Source: an uncultured Bacteroides sp. (GTDB lineage: Bacteria > Bacteroidota > Bacteroidia > Bacteroidales > Bacteroidaceae). Taken from it: a stretch of 64,000 nucleotides of DNA. Below, one piece after another: positions 41,841 through 51,075 of this stretch. Each line of letters starts with the position of its first letter. Position 1 is the first letter of the stretch. The stretch spans positions 1 through 64,000 of the forward strand of contig CALULL010000002.1 of NCBI GenBank assembly GCA_944321465.1, read 5' to 3'. Below the pieces are notes generated by a model, which was not told the origin of the DNA, made no database searches, and was given only the letters and a program-made list of their open reading frames with translations. The translations under genes were made by a program, and so were the position numbers.

Positions 41841-41875
41841 ACTGTGTTGTGTTGGCCAGGTTCTGCCCCGTGCCC

Positions 41876-43039
41876 TTAAATCAGGAAACCCAACAGCACA
41901 CCGGCGGCCACGGCCGAGCCGATGACTCCGGCTACGTTGGGACCCATGGCATGCATGAGCAGGTAGTTGGTGGGGTCGTACTCCAGGCCGACGTTTTGCG
42001 AGATGCGTGCCGACATGGGTACAGCCGAGACACCGGCATTACCGATGAGCGGGTTGATTTTGTTCCCTTTCCGTAGAAACAGGTTGAAGAACTTGACAAA
42101 GAGCACTCCCGAAGTCGTGGCGATGACAAAGGCACAGAAGCCCAGAAAAAAGATGCCGATGGTGCTCCACGTGAGGAACTCCGAGGCTTGGGTCGAGGCG
42201 CCTACCGTCACGCCCAGCAGGATGGTGATGGTGTCGGTGAGCGGTCCGCTGGCAGTCTCGGCCAAGCGGCGCGTCACGCCGCTTTCCTTCAGCAGGTTGC
42301 CGAAGAAGAGCATACCCAGCAGGGGCAGTCCCGACGGCACGAGGAAGCAGGTGAGCAACAGGCCGATGATGGGGAACATGATTTTCTCCGTGTGCGAGAC
42401 GGCACGCGCCGGTCTCATGCGGATGAGTCTCTCCTTCTTGGTCGTCAGGAGGCGCATGATGGGCGGTTGTATGATGGGTACCAAAGCCATATAGGAGTAG
42501 GCTGATACGGCGATGGCTCCCAGCAGGTTGGGTGCCAGCTTGGACGACAGGAAAATAGCCGTCGGGCCGTCGGCTCCCCCGATGATGGCGATGCCTGCGG
42601 CTTGGTTGGGCTCGAACCCGAGGGCCAAGGCAATCATGTAGGCCCCGAAGATGCCGAACTGGGCAGCCGCGCCTACCAGAATGAGTTTCGGATTGGATAT
42701 CAGGGCCGAGAAGTCGGTCATGGCTCCGATGCCGAGGAACACCAGGGGCGGGTACCAGCCGGTGCGCACCCCTTGGTAGAGCGTATTGAGCACGGAACCT
42801 TCCTCGTAGATGCCGACTTCCAGACCTGCGTCTATCTTGAAAGGTATGTTGCCTATCAGTATGCCGAAGCCTATGGGGATAAGCAGCATTGGCTCAAAGT
42901 TTCTCTTGAGGGCCAGGTACAAGAAGAACAAGCCCACAACAATCATGGCGAGGTGTCCGGGCGTAGCGTTGGCAAAGCCGGTGTACGTCCAGAAGTCGGC
43001 CAGGTTGTTGCTTAGGAAAGAGAAAAAGCCTTCTTCCAT
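41876..43039 (-). CDS. Sodium-translocating decarboxylase beta subunit (OadB/MmdB)
   Basis: A 387-residue integral membrane protein with about ten helices. Family signatures include PLVFLGIGAMTDFSALISNPKLILVGAAAQFGIF and AAGIAIIGGADGPTAIFLSSKLAP (the conserved region with the Na+-site Asp), and later SAVPMSARISQNVGLEYDPTNYLLMHAMGPNVAGVIGSAVAAGVLL. It decarboxylates carboxybiotin and couples this to Na+ export. Last gene of mce-mmdA-OadG-BCCP-OadB, 13 bases after the BCCP gene. Confidence 0.94.
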   Translation of the reverse strand: MEEGFFSFLSNNLADFWTYTGFANATPGHLAMIVVGLFFLYLALKRNFEPMLLIPIGFGILIGNIPFKIDAGLEVGIYEEGSVLNTLYQGVRTGWYPPLVFLGIGAMTDFSALISNPKLILVGAAAQFGIFGAYMIALALGFEPNQAAGIAIIGGADGPTAIFLSSKLAPNLLGAIAVSAYSYMALVPIIQPPIMRLLTTKKERLIRMRPARAVSHTEKIMFPIIGLLLTCFLVPSGLPLLGMLFFGNLLKESGVTRRLAETASGPLTDTITILLGVTVGASTQASEFLTWSTIGIFFLGFCAFVIATTSGVLFVKFFNLFLRKGNKINPLIGNAGVSAVPMSARISQNVGLEYDPTNYLLMHAMGPNVAGVIGSAVAAGVLLGFLI

Positions 43040-43052
43040 AATCCGTGTTCTC

Positions 43053-43484
43053 TTATTCGATTACGACCAGGTCTGTCCCTTCGAGGATTGAGTCGCCTTT
43101 GTTTACTTTGATAGCGGTTACTTTTCCATCCTTGTCGGCGTTGATGTTGTTCTCCATCTTCATGGCTTCGAGGACAACGACCACTTGGCCTTTCTTCACC
43201 ATGTCGCCTTCCTTTACCTTGATGTCGAGGATTACGCCTGGAAGGGGTGACTTGACGGCGTTGCTTTTGGCCGTAGCCGCCGGACGTGTCACCACGGGGG
43301 CACCCGAGGGCGTCGTCGGGGCGGCAGCCGGGCTGAGGACGGGTTTGATGGTGGTCTTGATGGGTTTGTCAAGCTCTACTTTGTAGGAGGTTCCGTTGAC
43401 CTCCACGGTAGCAATATTATCCTCCACGTCGTTTACGGTGACGTTATAGAGGTTGCCGTTGATTTTATACTTGTATTGTTTCAT
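43053..43484 (-). CDS. Biotin carboxyl carrier subunit
   Basis: 143 residues. A short N-terminal domain, an Ala/Pro-rich flexible linker (about 50-78, SPAAAPTTPSGAPVVTRPAATA) and the biotinyl domain with EAMKMEN; K109 is the biotinylated lysine. It shuttles the carboxyl group from the MmdA carboxyltransferase to OadB. Lies between the OadG-like and OadB genes with short gaps (26 and 13 bases), so co-transcription is near certain. Confidence 0.95.
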   Translation of the reverse strand: MKQYKYKINGNLYNVTVNDVEDNIATVEVNGTSYKVELDKPIKTTIKPVLSPAAAPTTPSGAPVVTRPAATAKSNAVKSPLPGVILDIKVKEGDMVKKGQVVVVLEAMKMENNINADKDGKVTAIKVNKGDSILEGTDLVVIE

Positions 43485-43510
43485 GACTGTTTTTGTTTAT
43501 AGGGGTTAGA

Positions 43511-44464
43511 TTACTTGTGTTGGGGCCACTGGCGCAGGGAGTATATTTTTGCGTTCCAGGGCGAGTAGTTACGCTGTATGTGCCCGAAGGTCAGGACGGT
43601 GTTCTCCACGTCGTGAACGTTCTCCTGATATTCGTGCAGGGCCATTGCGATGGCGGCGAATACTTCACCCGATTCTTTGCCTATGGCTCTTTCTTTTGCT
43701 TCTTTTTTATCTGTTATACCGTGTGTACGCATAGCATTACGTCTGTTAAAAGCCAGTCCGATGGAACTGATGATTTTGAAAGCGATGTATAAAAGGATTA
43801 GCCCGAAGAACACGACAAGCATGGCCATGATAGTCATGCCGATGCCTATCGGGTCCTTGGTTTTGAAGCCGTCAACCTTCTCGTTCGTGTCCAAGGTCAC
43901 GTTGTTGGTGCTTGGAGTGACGAAGCGGTCTTCGACCCCCATTACCGACCATCCAGAGTCCTTCACGCCGTCGTTGTTGAGACCGTAAGAACAGTCCGCA
44001 GGCAAGTGGGCCGGTACGGTTACGGAGTCTATCAGGGTCGTGGCGTTGGCATCATAGAGGGCTATCCAGTTGGGCCCCACAGAGTCGAGTGTGAAGCTCA
44101 GGTGGAAGTTTCCTCGTTTGGGCTGAGCATCTGCCCAGAACAGCGTGTGCTGCCGTGGCGGCAGTTTGGTCTTGACGTCTCCCTTGGGAATGGGGTACAT
44201 CAGGGCCGCGCGTTCTTGGGCGGATAGGCTCTCGTCCAGCACTCGTCTGTCGTTGGTCAGATAGCAGTTGCGGATGTCCACCGTGGCAAACGAGGTGTTG
44301 AACAGTTCTATCCAGGGTTCCTGCTTTCCGTAGTCGTCCTGAAAGTTGTCCTTGTTGTTTACCAGCACCTCGTTGATGCAAATGCTGCTTGCACTTTGCC
44401 CCCACGCGGCTCCGCACACTGCCATAAGCGCGGCGACAAGTATTCCTATTCTTCTTTTGCTCAT
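43511..44464 (-). CDS. OadG-like subunit fused to an N-terminal lamin-tail domain
   Basis: 317 residues. Signal peptide (1-23), then a lamin-tail-like beta-sandwich (about 28-185: ICINEVLVNNKDNFQDDYGKQEPWIELFNTSFATVDIRNCYLTND; HTLFWADAQPKRGNFHLSFTL), then a single membrane helix (206-232, IGIGMTIMAMLVVFFGLILL) and a short cytoplasmic OadG-type tail. Standard OadG is only about 80-100 residues, so the large exported domain is an addition. It anchors and stabilises the decarboxylase complex; the lamin-tail domain would face the periplasm, role unknown. Position between mmdA and BCCP supports the OadG call. Confidence 0.85.
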   Translation of the reverse strand: MSKRRIGILVAALMAVCGAAWGQSASSICINEVLVNNKDNFQDDYGKQEPWIELFNTSFATVDIRNCYLTNDRRVLDESLSAQERAALMYPIPKGDVKTKLPPRQHTLFWADAQPKRGNFHLSFTLDSVGPNWIALYDANATTLIDSVTVPAHLPADCSYGLNNDGVKDSGWSVMGVEDRFVTPSTNNVTLDTNEKVDGFKTKDPIGIGMTIMAMLVVFFGLILLYIAFKIISSIGLAFNRRNAMRTHGITDKKEAKERAIGKESGEVFAAIAMALHEYQENVHDVENTVLTFGHIQRNYSPWNAKIYSLRQWPQHK

Positions 44465-44515
44465 AAGCTGTAAGGCCGGTTGTTGGTCAGAAAAACGGTT
44501 GTCGACAGTGTTTGC

Positions 44516-46069
44516 TTATAACGGGATGTTGCCGTGCTTCTTGGCGGGGTTCATCTGTTTCTTGGTCTGCAACTGCTGCAAGGCGCGGATGACGCGGAAG
44601 CGCGTGTTGCGTGGCTCGATAACGTCGTCTATGTAGCCATACTTGGCTGCGTTGTAGGGGTTGGCAAACAGCTTGGTGTATTCCTCTTCCTTCTCTGCCA
44701 GGAACTGGGCGGGGTTCTCGTGCTCCTTGGCTTCCTTGGCATAGAGGACGGCCACTGCGCCTGCGCTGCCCATTACGGCTATCTCGGCCGTGGGCCATGC
44801 GTAGTTGATGTCGCCGCGCAGCTGCTTGCAGCTCATCACGATGTGCGAGCCTCCGTAGGATTTGCGCAGGGTGACGGTCACCTTGGGTACGGTTGCCTCG
44901 CCGTAGGCGTAGAGCAGCTTGGCTCCGTGCAGGATGACGGCGTTGTACTCCTGTCCTGTTCCCGGCAAGAAGCCCGGAACGTCGACGAGCGTCACCAGCG
45001 GGATGTTGAAGGCATCGCAGAAGCGCACGAAGCGTGCCGCCTTGCGTGAGGCGTTGCAGTCGAGCACGCCTGCCAGGTACTGAGGCTGGTTGGCCACGAT
45101 GCCTACCGACTGTCCGTCCATGCGGGCAAAGCCGATGATGATGTTCTTGGCATAGTCTTTCTGCACCTCCAGGAACTCGCCGTTGTCGATGATGGCACCT
45201 ATCACTTCGTACATGTTGTACGGCTTGTTGGGGTTGTCGGGGATGATGTCGTTGAGCGAATCTTCCAGACGATCCACTGGGTCGGTGCAGGGCACGGAGG
45301 GAGCCTCCTCCAAGTTGTTCTGCGGCAGATAGCTGAGCAGCTTGCGGATGATGGCAAGGCCCTCTTCGCCGGTCTCGGCCGTGAAGTGCGTCACGCCCGA
45401 CTTGCTGGCATGTACGCTTGCACCTCCCAGTTCTTCCTGCGTCACGTCCTCGCCCGTTACGGTCTTCACCACGGCGGGACCCGTCAGGAACATGTAGGAT
45501 GTGCCTTCGGTCATCAGCGTGAAGTCTGTCAGGGCCGGTGAGTAGACCGCTCCGCCGGCGCACGGACCGAAGATGCCCGATATCTGCGGAACCACGCCCG
45601 AGGCCAGGATGTTGCGTTTGAAGATTTCGGCATAGCCGCCCAAGGCGTTGATGCCTTCCTGGATGCGTGCGCCGCCCGAGTCGTTGATGCCGATGATGGG
45701 GGCTCCCATCTCCATAGCCTTGTCCATTATCTTGCAGATTTTCTGTGCCATAGTCTCGGACAGCGAACCGCCAAACACGGTGAAGTCCTGTGCGAAGACA
45801 TACACCAGTCGCCCGTCAATGGTGCCGCAGCCCGTCACCACGCCGTCGCCCAAGATGTGTTTCTTGTCTTGGCCGAAGTTGGTGCAGCGGTGTTGCACGA
45901 ACATGTCCATTTCCTCAAAGCTGCCTTCGTCCAGCAGTTGGGCTATGCGCTCGCGGGCTGTGTATTTGCCTTTGGCGTGTTGTTTCTCGATGGCTTTCTC
46001 GCCGCCTCCCAAGCGGGCTTGTGCGCGGAGTGCGATAAGCTCTTTGATCTTTTCAAGCTGGTTACTCAT
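44516..46069 (-). CDS. mmdA: Methylmalonyl-CoA decarboxylase alpha subunit (carboxyltransferase)
   Basis: A 517-residue biotin-dependent carboxyltransferase with N- and C-terminal crotonase-like domains. The N half has [75 protein letters not shown] and [16 protein letters not shown]; the C half has [53 protein letters not shown] and a [15 protein letters not shown] motif. It moves CO2 from methylmalonyl-CoA to carrier-bound biotin, giving propionyl-CoA. Close relatives are propionyl-CoA carboxylase beta subunits; the OadG, BCCP and OadB neighbours decide for the decarboxylase. Confidence 0.94.
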   Translation of the reverse strand: MSNQLEKIKELIALRAQARLGGGEKAIEKQHAKGKYTARERIAQLLDEGSFEEMDMFVQHRCTNFGQDKKHILGDGVVTGCGTIDGRLVYVFAQDFTVFGGSLSETMAQKICKIMDKAMEMGAPIIGINDSGGARIQEGINALGGYAEIFKRNILASGVVPQISGIFGPCAGGAVYSPALTDFTLMTEGTSYMFLTGPAVVKTVTGEDVTQEELGGASVHASKSGVTHFTAETGEEGLAIIRKLLSYLPQNNLEEAPSVPCTDPVDRLEDSLNDIIPDNPNKPYNMYEVIGAIIDNGEFLEVQKDYAKNIIIGFARMDGQSVGIVANQPQYLAGVLDCNASRKAARFVRFCDAFNIPLVTLVDVPGFLPGTGQEYNAVILHGAKLLYAYGEATVPKVTVTLRKSYGGSHIVMSCKQLRGDINYAWPTAEIAVMGSAGAVAVLYAKEAKEHENPAQFLAEKEEEYTKLFANPYNAAKYGYIDDVIEPRNTRFRVIRALQQLQTKKQMNPAKKHGNIPL

Positions 46070-46186
46070 TGTGTCTTGTTTACTTTAGTATGTATGATGG
46101 GTCTATGTAGTTTCTCGTGTGTGTCCTTCGGGCGGCGCGTTTTTTTTGCCTCTTCCGCCTTGCAGGGACGTGGCGGGCGCAGCCCG

Positions 46187-46603
46187 TCATTGGGGCTTCT
46201 CGCACAGCTCGGTCAGCACGCCCAGCGTCGACTTCGGGTGCAGGAAGGCGATGTTCAGGCCCTCGGCACCCTTGCGGGGAGCCTTGTCTATGAGGCGGAT
46301 GCCGTTTTCCTCGGCTTTGGCCAGAGCGTTGGCCACTCCGTCCTCGATGGCGAATGCCAGGTGGTGCATTCCGCCTTTGCCGTTGTTGTTCTCTATGAAT
46401 TTGGCTATGGGGCTGTCGGGGCTTGTCGGTTCCAGCAGTTCTATCTTCACTTCGCCTACTTTCAGGAAGGCGGTCTTTACCTTTTGGTCTTCTACGGTCT
46501 CGATGTTGTAGCACGTCAGACCCAGGATGTTTTCGTAATACGGCAGGGCTTCTTCTATGCTTTTTACGGCAATGCCCAAGTGTTCGATGTGTGAAATCTT
46601 CAT
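46187..46603 (-). CDS. mce: Methylmalonyl-CoA epimerase
   Basis: A 138-residue glyoxalase-fold enzyme converting (R)- to (S)-methylmalonyl-CoA or the reverse. Metal ligands are the His of HIEHLGIAV, the His in GKGGMHHLAFAIED and the Glu in GVLTELCEKP. It supplies the stereoisomer needed by the decarboxylase encoded just downstream (117-base gap). The start at 46603 (MKISHIEHLGIAV) is the family start; the longer frame upstream is not conserved. The mutase genes are elsewhere. Confidence 0.95.
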   Translation of the reverse strand: MKISHIEHLGIAVKSIEEALPYYENILGLTCYNIETVEDQKVKTAFLKVGEVKIELLEPTSPDSPIAKFIENNNGKGGMHHLAFAIEDGVANALAKAEENGIRLIDKAPRKGAEGLNIAFLHPKSTLGVLTELCEKPQ

Positions 46604-46806
46604 AATAGTTATTTTTAGTTGGTATTGTCTTAGTCCGAGTGTATAAGACTGCACAAAGTAAGGTAATTCTTGCTGAATAAGGAAATATTTCGCCAATAAT
46701 TTGAGGGATAGTTTGCGATAAAGATTGCCGCCCAGCCTTTTGCCGGACGGAGGCCGTCGGGGCGGGGTGGCGTGCGGGGAGACCTTGGACTGCGCCCTCG
46801 TGCCGC

Positions 46807-46895
46807 TATACCTTTGCCCGCCGGGGGGCAGAGGTGTGCTCCCCGGCGGGCGGACCTTTGTCTGCCGGGAAGTGTACCTGTGCTATCCGGTGGGT
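46807..46895. repeat. 22-bp tandem array, GC-rich family, locus 4 (4 units)
   Basis: CCTTTGC, GTGTGC, CTTTGT and CTGTGC recur at exactly 22-base spacing (reference base at 46817, 46839, 46861, 46883). It lies in the gap between mce and the TonB receptor gene, 18 bases from the receptor stop. The rest of 46604-46806 shows only a weak promoter-like TTACTTTG on the minus strand (46655-46662). Confidence 0.78.
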
Positions 46896-46912
46896 GGTTT
46901 CCGCTCTTCTGG

Positions 46913-49408
46913 TCAGAAGTCCAGCAGCAGGCGGACGTTGATTTGGCGGCCTGTGAGGTAGTTGGGGACGGCAAACTGGTTGTTGTGTGTGTCGGTCACC
47001 CAGTAGTAGGAGTTCACGTTGTTGATGTTGAGCAGGTTGAACACGTCCACGCCCAGCCACAGGCTGCGGATGCGGCGGCGCGTGTCGGAGGCGGGGCGGT
47101 CGGTGTTGTCGATGAGGCAGCGCGACATGCCGATGTCCACGCGGCGGTAGGGCGTGGTGCGGAACAGGGCGGCCTCGCGTCCGCTGTGCGGGGGGCCGAA
47201 GGGCAGGCCGCCAGCCAGCGTGCCGCGCAGGCTCATCTGCCACTTCGTGCTGCCGGGGAAGTAGTCGGTGAAGTAGATGGACAGGCGGTAGCGTTGGTCG
47301 GTGGGACGGGGCAGCCAGCGGCCGTTCACCTTTTCCTCGGTCTTCATCAGCGAAAGGCTTATCCACGAGTCGGTGCCGGGCACGAACTCGCCGAAGAGCT
47401 TCATGTCGAGCCCCGTGGCGTAGCCCCGTGCCATGTTGCGGCCATAGTAGCTGATGCGCACGTTGTCTATATTATAAGGTATGAGGTTGCTCAGGGCCTT
47501 GTAGTAGGCTTCGGCTGTCAGCTTGAAGGGGCGGCCGAAGGCGCGGAAGCTGTAGTCGCCGCCCACGACGAAGTGGATGGAGCGTTGCGAGCGTATGTCG
47601 CGGTTGAGCCGCACCACGGTGGCTCCGCCCGTCTGCGTGGTGTCGCGGAACTCCTTGTAGAACGGTGCCTGGTAGTAGATGCCCGTGGCGGCGCGCAGCG
47701 TGAAGCGTTCGTTGAAGGCGGGGATGAGCGCAGCCGACAGGCGGGGGCTGAAGATGAACTCGCGGTTCCAGTCCCAGTAGCTGCCGCGCACGCCTGCGGT
47801 GATGGTGAACAGGCCCGCCTGGCGGTTGAACTTGTAGGTGTCCTGGGCGTAAAAGCTGAAGCGGTGGCTGTCGGTGGTGTTGTGCGAGCGTAGCGAGTAG
47901 GACAGCCGGGGTCCGTCGGGGGCGGCGGGCATGGAGTAGCCTGCCGAGTCGCGCAGTTCCCATTCGTTGATGCGGTCTTCTATGTGCTCGTGGCGCAGCT
48001 CCAGGCCCCAGCGCAGGGTGTGCGACCCCCGGCCCAGGCGGTGCAGTCCCGTCAGGGTGTAGGCTTGCACGTCGGCTGTCAGGTAGTTGCGTGCGTGCTC
48101 CATGTTGGTGCCTATGCCGCTGGTGCTGCCTGTGGCTGGGGTGTCCTCGTCGGTGTTTCCGTTGCCGTCAGTGTCGCCGTCCGTGCCGGTGGTTTCTTCG
48201 TCGAGCGAGTCCAGCCAGTACTGCCCCATGATGTCGAACGTCTCCTGCTCCTGCGTGCGGAAGGCCGACAGGCGCAGTGTCAGTTCCGTGAGGGGATTGA
48301 GGCGGTAGGTGGCGTAGGCGGCCCCGAAGAAGGTGCGGAACACGTCGCGCTCCTGCCCCTCGAAGTAGACGGTGAACTCGCGTATGTCGGCCAGCGTGCC
48401 GAAGCGCGTGTTGCGGTCCTCGGGCTTGAAGTCGTAGCGGTTGTCCGATATGTTGCCTATGAAGCCCACCTCCCAGCGCGGGTTGGGTGTCCAGCTCAGG
48501 TAGGTCTGATAGTCGATGAAGCGCGGGTCGTACTCGCCGTCCGTGTCCAGCGTGCCCAGCAGGTAGCGGTTGGTCTTGTAGCGCAGGCCGTTGGTCCACG
48601 AGAAGCGTTTGTTGCCCACCCCCACGTAGGCCGACCCTCCCAGCAGGCTGGCCGAGAGGCTGCCCTCCAGCCCTTGCACCTTCTTGTAGGTGATGTCGAG
48701 CACGGACGACATCTTGTCGCCATACTGCGCGTCGAAGCCGCCTGTGGAAAAGCCCACGGACTCCACCATGTCGGGGTTGATGAAGCTCATGCCTTCCTGC
48801 TGCCCGGCGCGGATGAGTAGTGGGCGATAGACCTCGATGCCGTTGACGTAGACCAGGTTCTCGTCGAAGCTGCCGCCGCGCACGTTGTACTGCGAGCTTA
48901 GTTCGTTGTTGCTGCTCACGCCGGCCTGCGTGGCCAGCATGGACTCTATGTTGCCGCCCGAGGCATCGGGCATCAGGCGCGAGGCGCGTGCGTCCATCAG
49001 CTGCATGGAGCCTGTCTGCCGCCGCCGTTCGGTGATGCTCACCTCGCCCAGCTCGTAGTTCATGATGGGCAGCGTGATGTTGATGGTGAGGTTGCCCTGC
49101 GGGCGCACCAGCTTGCGCTTGCGTGTCTCGAAGCCCATCATGGAGAACACCACCGTCACCGTGTCGCTCGTCTGGAAGCTCAGGCTATAGTGTCCTTGCA
49201 GGTTGGTGACGGTGCCTAAGCCTGTGCCCTCCAGGCGCACCACGGCCAGTTCCAGCGGGCTGCCCGTGTCGTCGGTGACGGTGCCTTGCAGGTGTGCCTG
49301 TTGCGCGGCGGCCTGCCGGGGCATCAGGCACAGCAGGGCGAGCAGCAGGACGGCGGCGAGGGTGGTTGCCCGTCGTCTGTCGTGTCGTGGGCGTTTGTTT
49401 TGTTCCAT
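46913..49408 (-). CDS. TonB-dependent outer membrane receptor with carboxypeptidase-regulatory domain
   Basis: 831 residues. Signal peptide (TTLAAVLLLALLCLMPRQAAAQ), a CarboxypepD-regulatory-like domain (about 38-120, LQGTVTDDTGSPLELAVVRLEGTGLGTVTNLQGHYSLSF), a plug domain (about 135-245, VSSNNELSSQYNVRGGSFDENLVYVNGIEVYRPLLIRAGQQEGMSFINPD), then a 22-stranded barrel ending RQINVRLLLDF with terminal Phe. It has no SusD partner and is shorter than SusC proteins, so it resembles siderophore, cobalamin or metal receptors. An acidic Asp/Thr/Gly-rich loop (GTDGDTDGNGNTDEDTPATG, about 430-450) could be surface-exposed. Substrate unknown. Confidence 0.92.
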   Translation of the reverse strand: MEQNKRPRHDRRRATTLAAVLLLALLCLMPRQAAAQQAHLQGTVTDDTGSPLELAVVRLEGTGLGTVTNLQGHYSLSFQTSDTVTVVFSMMGFETRKRKLVRPQGNLTINITLPIMNYELGEVSITERRRQTGSMQLMDARASRLMPDASGGNIESMLATQAGVSSNNELSSQYNVRGGSFDENLVYVNGIEVYRPLLIRAGQQEGMSFINPDMVESVGFSTGGFDAQYGDKMSSVLDITYKKVQGLEGSLSASLLGGSAYVGVGNKRFSWTNGLRYKTNRYLLGTLDTDGEYDPRFIDYQTYLSWTPNPRWEVGFIGNISDNRYDFKPEDRNTRFGTLADIREFTVYFEGQERDVFRTFFGAAYATYRLNPLTELTLRLSAFRTQEQETFDIMGQYWLDSLDEETTGTDGDTDGNGNTDEDTPATGSTSGIGTNMEHARNYLTADVQAYTLTGLHRLGRGSHTLRWGLELRHEHIEDRINEWELRDSAGYSMPAAPDGPRLSYSLRSHNTTDSHRFSFYAQDTYKFNRQAGLFTITAGVRGSYWDWNREFIFSPRLSAALIPAFNERFTLRAATGIYYQAPFYKEFRDTTQTGGATVVRLNRDIRSQRSIHFVVGGDYSFRAFGRPFKLTAEAYYKALSNLIPYNIDNVRISYYGRNMARGYATGLDMKLFGEFVPGTDSWISLSLMKTEEKVNGRWLPRPTDQRYRLSIYFTDYFPGSTKWQMSLRGTLAGGLPFGPPHSGREAALFRTTPYRRVDIGMSRCLIDNTDRPASDTRRRIRSLWLGVDVFNLLNINNVNSYYWVTDTHNNQFAVPNYLTGRQINVRLLLDF

Positions 49409-49460
49409 GCTTCTCTTAACGTGGTTTTGGCCGAAACATTGTGCCGGAGGGGGATAAAGA

Positions 49461-49500
49461 GTTGACGAGAAGATGAGGGGCGGGTTGACGAAGGGGGCGT
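49461..49500 (+). repeat. Short GTTGACGAGG repeat (2 units)
   Basis: GTTGACGAGAAGATGAGGGG and GTTGACGAAGGGGGCG, about 23 bases apart, matching the four-unit array at 34733-34824. Confidence 0.55.
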
Positions 49501-49516
49501 GGACCGCGCAGAAAAC

Positions 49517-49740
49517 GGACTTTTAACATTCGTTCACCCAGGGCCCTGGTAGCTATGCTGACTAGGGTCCTATGTGTTAGGCTGACTAAGGTATTGGTAG
49601 CTATGCTAACTAGGGTCTTGGTTGTTAGGCGAACCAAGGGGCTTGTAGACAGGCTGACGAGGGTACCGGTCCTTACTATGATTGGGGTACCAGTCATTAC
49701 GCCGACTGGGGTATTAGTCCTTAGGCGAAGTGGGAGTGAC
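49517..49740 (+). repeat. 24-bp tandem array with boundary element (about 8 units)
   Basis: Boundary GGACTTTTAACATTCGTTCA begins at 49517. Units of exactly 24 bases follow, e.g. ATTGGTAGCTATGCTAACTA plus GGGT, CTTGGTTGTTAGGCGAACCA plus AGGG and ACCAGTCATTACGCCGACTG plus GGGT. The units share GTnnTTAnGCnnACnnGGG but diverge freely. The array lies between the divergent TonB receptor and GNAT genes and fills most of that 440-base gap. Confidence 0.85.
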
Positions 49741-49805
49741 GTGGTGGGGTGGGCAGTGGGCTTCAACATCTTAGCCGCTGCGAACCGTCCTCCGTAAAAA
49801 ATGCC

Positions 49806-49813
49806 TATCTTTG
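49806..49813 (+). promoter_or_regulatory. -7 element (TATCTTTG) of the GNAT-like gene
   Basis: TATCTTTG, 35 bases before the ATG and 65 bases after the end of the 24-bp array. Confidence 0.6.
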
Positions 49814-49848
49814 TGGCCTGTTTCATCAACTAAAGAATAGACACGCTT

Positions 49849-50991
49849 ATGGCTGTAACTATCAAGAAGGTTTCCACAAAACAAGAACTGAAGCAGTTCA
49901 TACGCTTCAACTATCAGCTATACAAGGACAATCCCTATTCCGTCCCCGACCTGTACGACGACATGCTCAACACGTTCAACAAGCGTAAGAACGCGGCCTT
50001 CGAGTTCTGCGAGGCCGACTACTTCCTGGCCTATAAGGAGGGGAAAATCGTGGGGCGAGTGGCTGCCATCATCAACCACAAGGCCAACGAGACGTGGGGA
50101 AAGAAGGAGGTGCGTTTCGGATGGATTGACTACACGGACGACACGGAGGTGTCCGAGGCCTTGATACGCACCGTGGAGCAGTGGGGACGCGAGCGCGGCA
50201 TGACGCACATCCAAGGTCCCTTGGGCTTCACCGACCTCGACGCTGAGGGAATGCTCATCGAGGGGTTCGACCAGCTGAGCACAATGGCCACTACCTACAA
50301 CTATCCTTATTACCCCGCCCACATGGAGCGGCTGGGCTTCAGGAAGGATGCCGACTGGGTGGAGTACAAACTGTACGTCCCCGATGCCATCCCGGAGAAG
50401 CACCTGCGCATAGCGCGGCTGATACAGGAGAAGTACGGGCTGAAGGTGAAGAAGTACAAGTCGGGCCGCAAAATAGCGCGCGACTACGGGCAGGCCATCT
50501 TCGAGCTTATCAACGAGGCATACGCGCCCCTCTACGGCTACTCGGCTCTGTCCCAGCGGCAAATAAGACAGTACGTAAAGATGTATCTGCCCATACTGGA
50601 CCTGCGCATGGTGACGCTCGTCACCGACCAGGACGACCGCCTGGTAGCCGTGGGACTGTCCATGCCCTCGCTGGCCAAGGCGTTGCAGAAGGCCCATGGG
50701 CGGCTGTTGCCATTCGGGTGGTTCTACCTGCTGAAGGCCCTGTTCTTCAAGCATCGGTCCAAGGTGCTGGACCTGCTGCTGGTGGCCGTCAAGCCCGAGT
50801 ACCAGAGCAAGGGGGTGAACGCGCTGCTCTTCACCGACCTCATCCCGGTGTATCAGAAGCTGGGGTTTGAATACGCCGAGAGCAACCCCGAGATGGAGCT
50901 GAACAACAAGGTGCAGGCCCAGTGGGGATACTTCCGTTACGAGCAGCACAAGCGCCGCAGGGCGTACATCAAAGAAATAGGCGGAGAGTGA
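49849..50991 (+). CDS. Large GNAT-like acyltransferase domain protein
   Basis: 380 residues. This Bacteroidetes family carries a C-terminal GNAT-like core (KVLDLLLVAVKPEYQSKGVNALLFTDLIPVYQKLGFEYAESNPEMELNNKVQAQW, about 300-365) and a related N-terminal half (VKKVSTKQELKQFIRFNYQLYKDNP; ADYFLAYKEGKIVGRVAAIINHKANE; HIQGPLGFTDLDAEGMLIEGFD). The double-GNAT layout suggests transfer of an acyl or aminoacyl group; the substrate is unknown. Own promoter and a hairpin terminator make it a single-gene unit. Confidence 0.8.
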   Translation: MAVTIKKVSTKQELKQFIRFNYQLYKDNPYSVPDLYDDMLNTFNKRKNAAFEFCEADYFLAYKEGKIVGRVAAIINHKANETWGKKEVRFGWIDYTDDTEVSEALIRTVEQWGRERGMTHIQGPLGFTDLDAEGMLIEGFDQLSTMATTYNYPYYPAHMERLGFRKDADWVEYKLYVPDAIPEKHLRIARLIQEKYGLKVKKYKSGRKIARDYGQAIFELINEAYAPLYGYSALSQRQIRQYVKMYLPILDLRMVTLVTDQDDRLVAVGLSMPSLAKALQKAHGRLLPFGWFYLLKALFFKHRSKVLDLLLVAVKPEYQSKGVNALLFTDLIPVYQKLGFEYAESNPEMELNNKVQAQWGYFRYEQHKRRRAYIKEIGGE

Positions 50992-50999
50992 CGACCGAA

Positions 51000-51032
51000 A
51001 AGCCCCGGACACAGCGTGTGCGCCCGGGGCTG
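51000..51032. terminator. Bidirectional terminator between the GNAT and S41 protease genes
   Basis: AGCCCCGG (51001-51008) pairs with CCGGGGCT (51024-51031). A T4 run follows on the minus strand. It serves the convergent ends of the two genes. Confidence 0.65.
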
Positions 51033-51075
51033 AAACCAAAAAATCAGAGTGTTTATCGCCTGCGGCTGAAAGCCG

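Noticed and set aside
49544-49740. CRISPR array
   Set aside because: Units are contiguous, degenerate and lack alternating constant repeats and unique spacers, and there are no cas genes in the window.
49555-49797. 80-codon frame encoding an 8-residue repeat protein
   Set aside because: Same reason as other frames over the array: period 24 keeps the frame open; no RBS or signal peptide, and the equivalent frames at the other arrays are not conserved.
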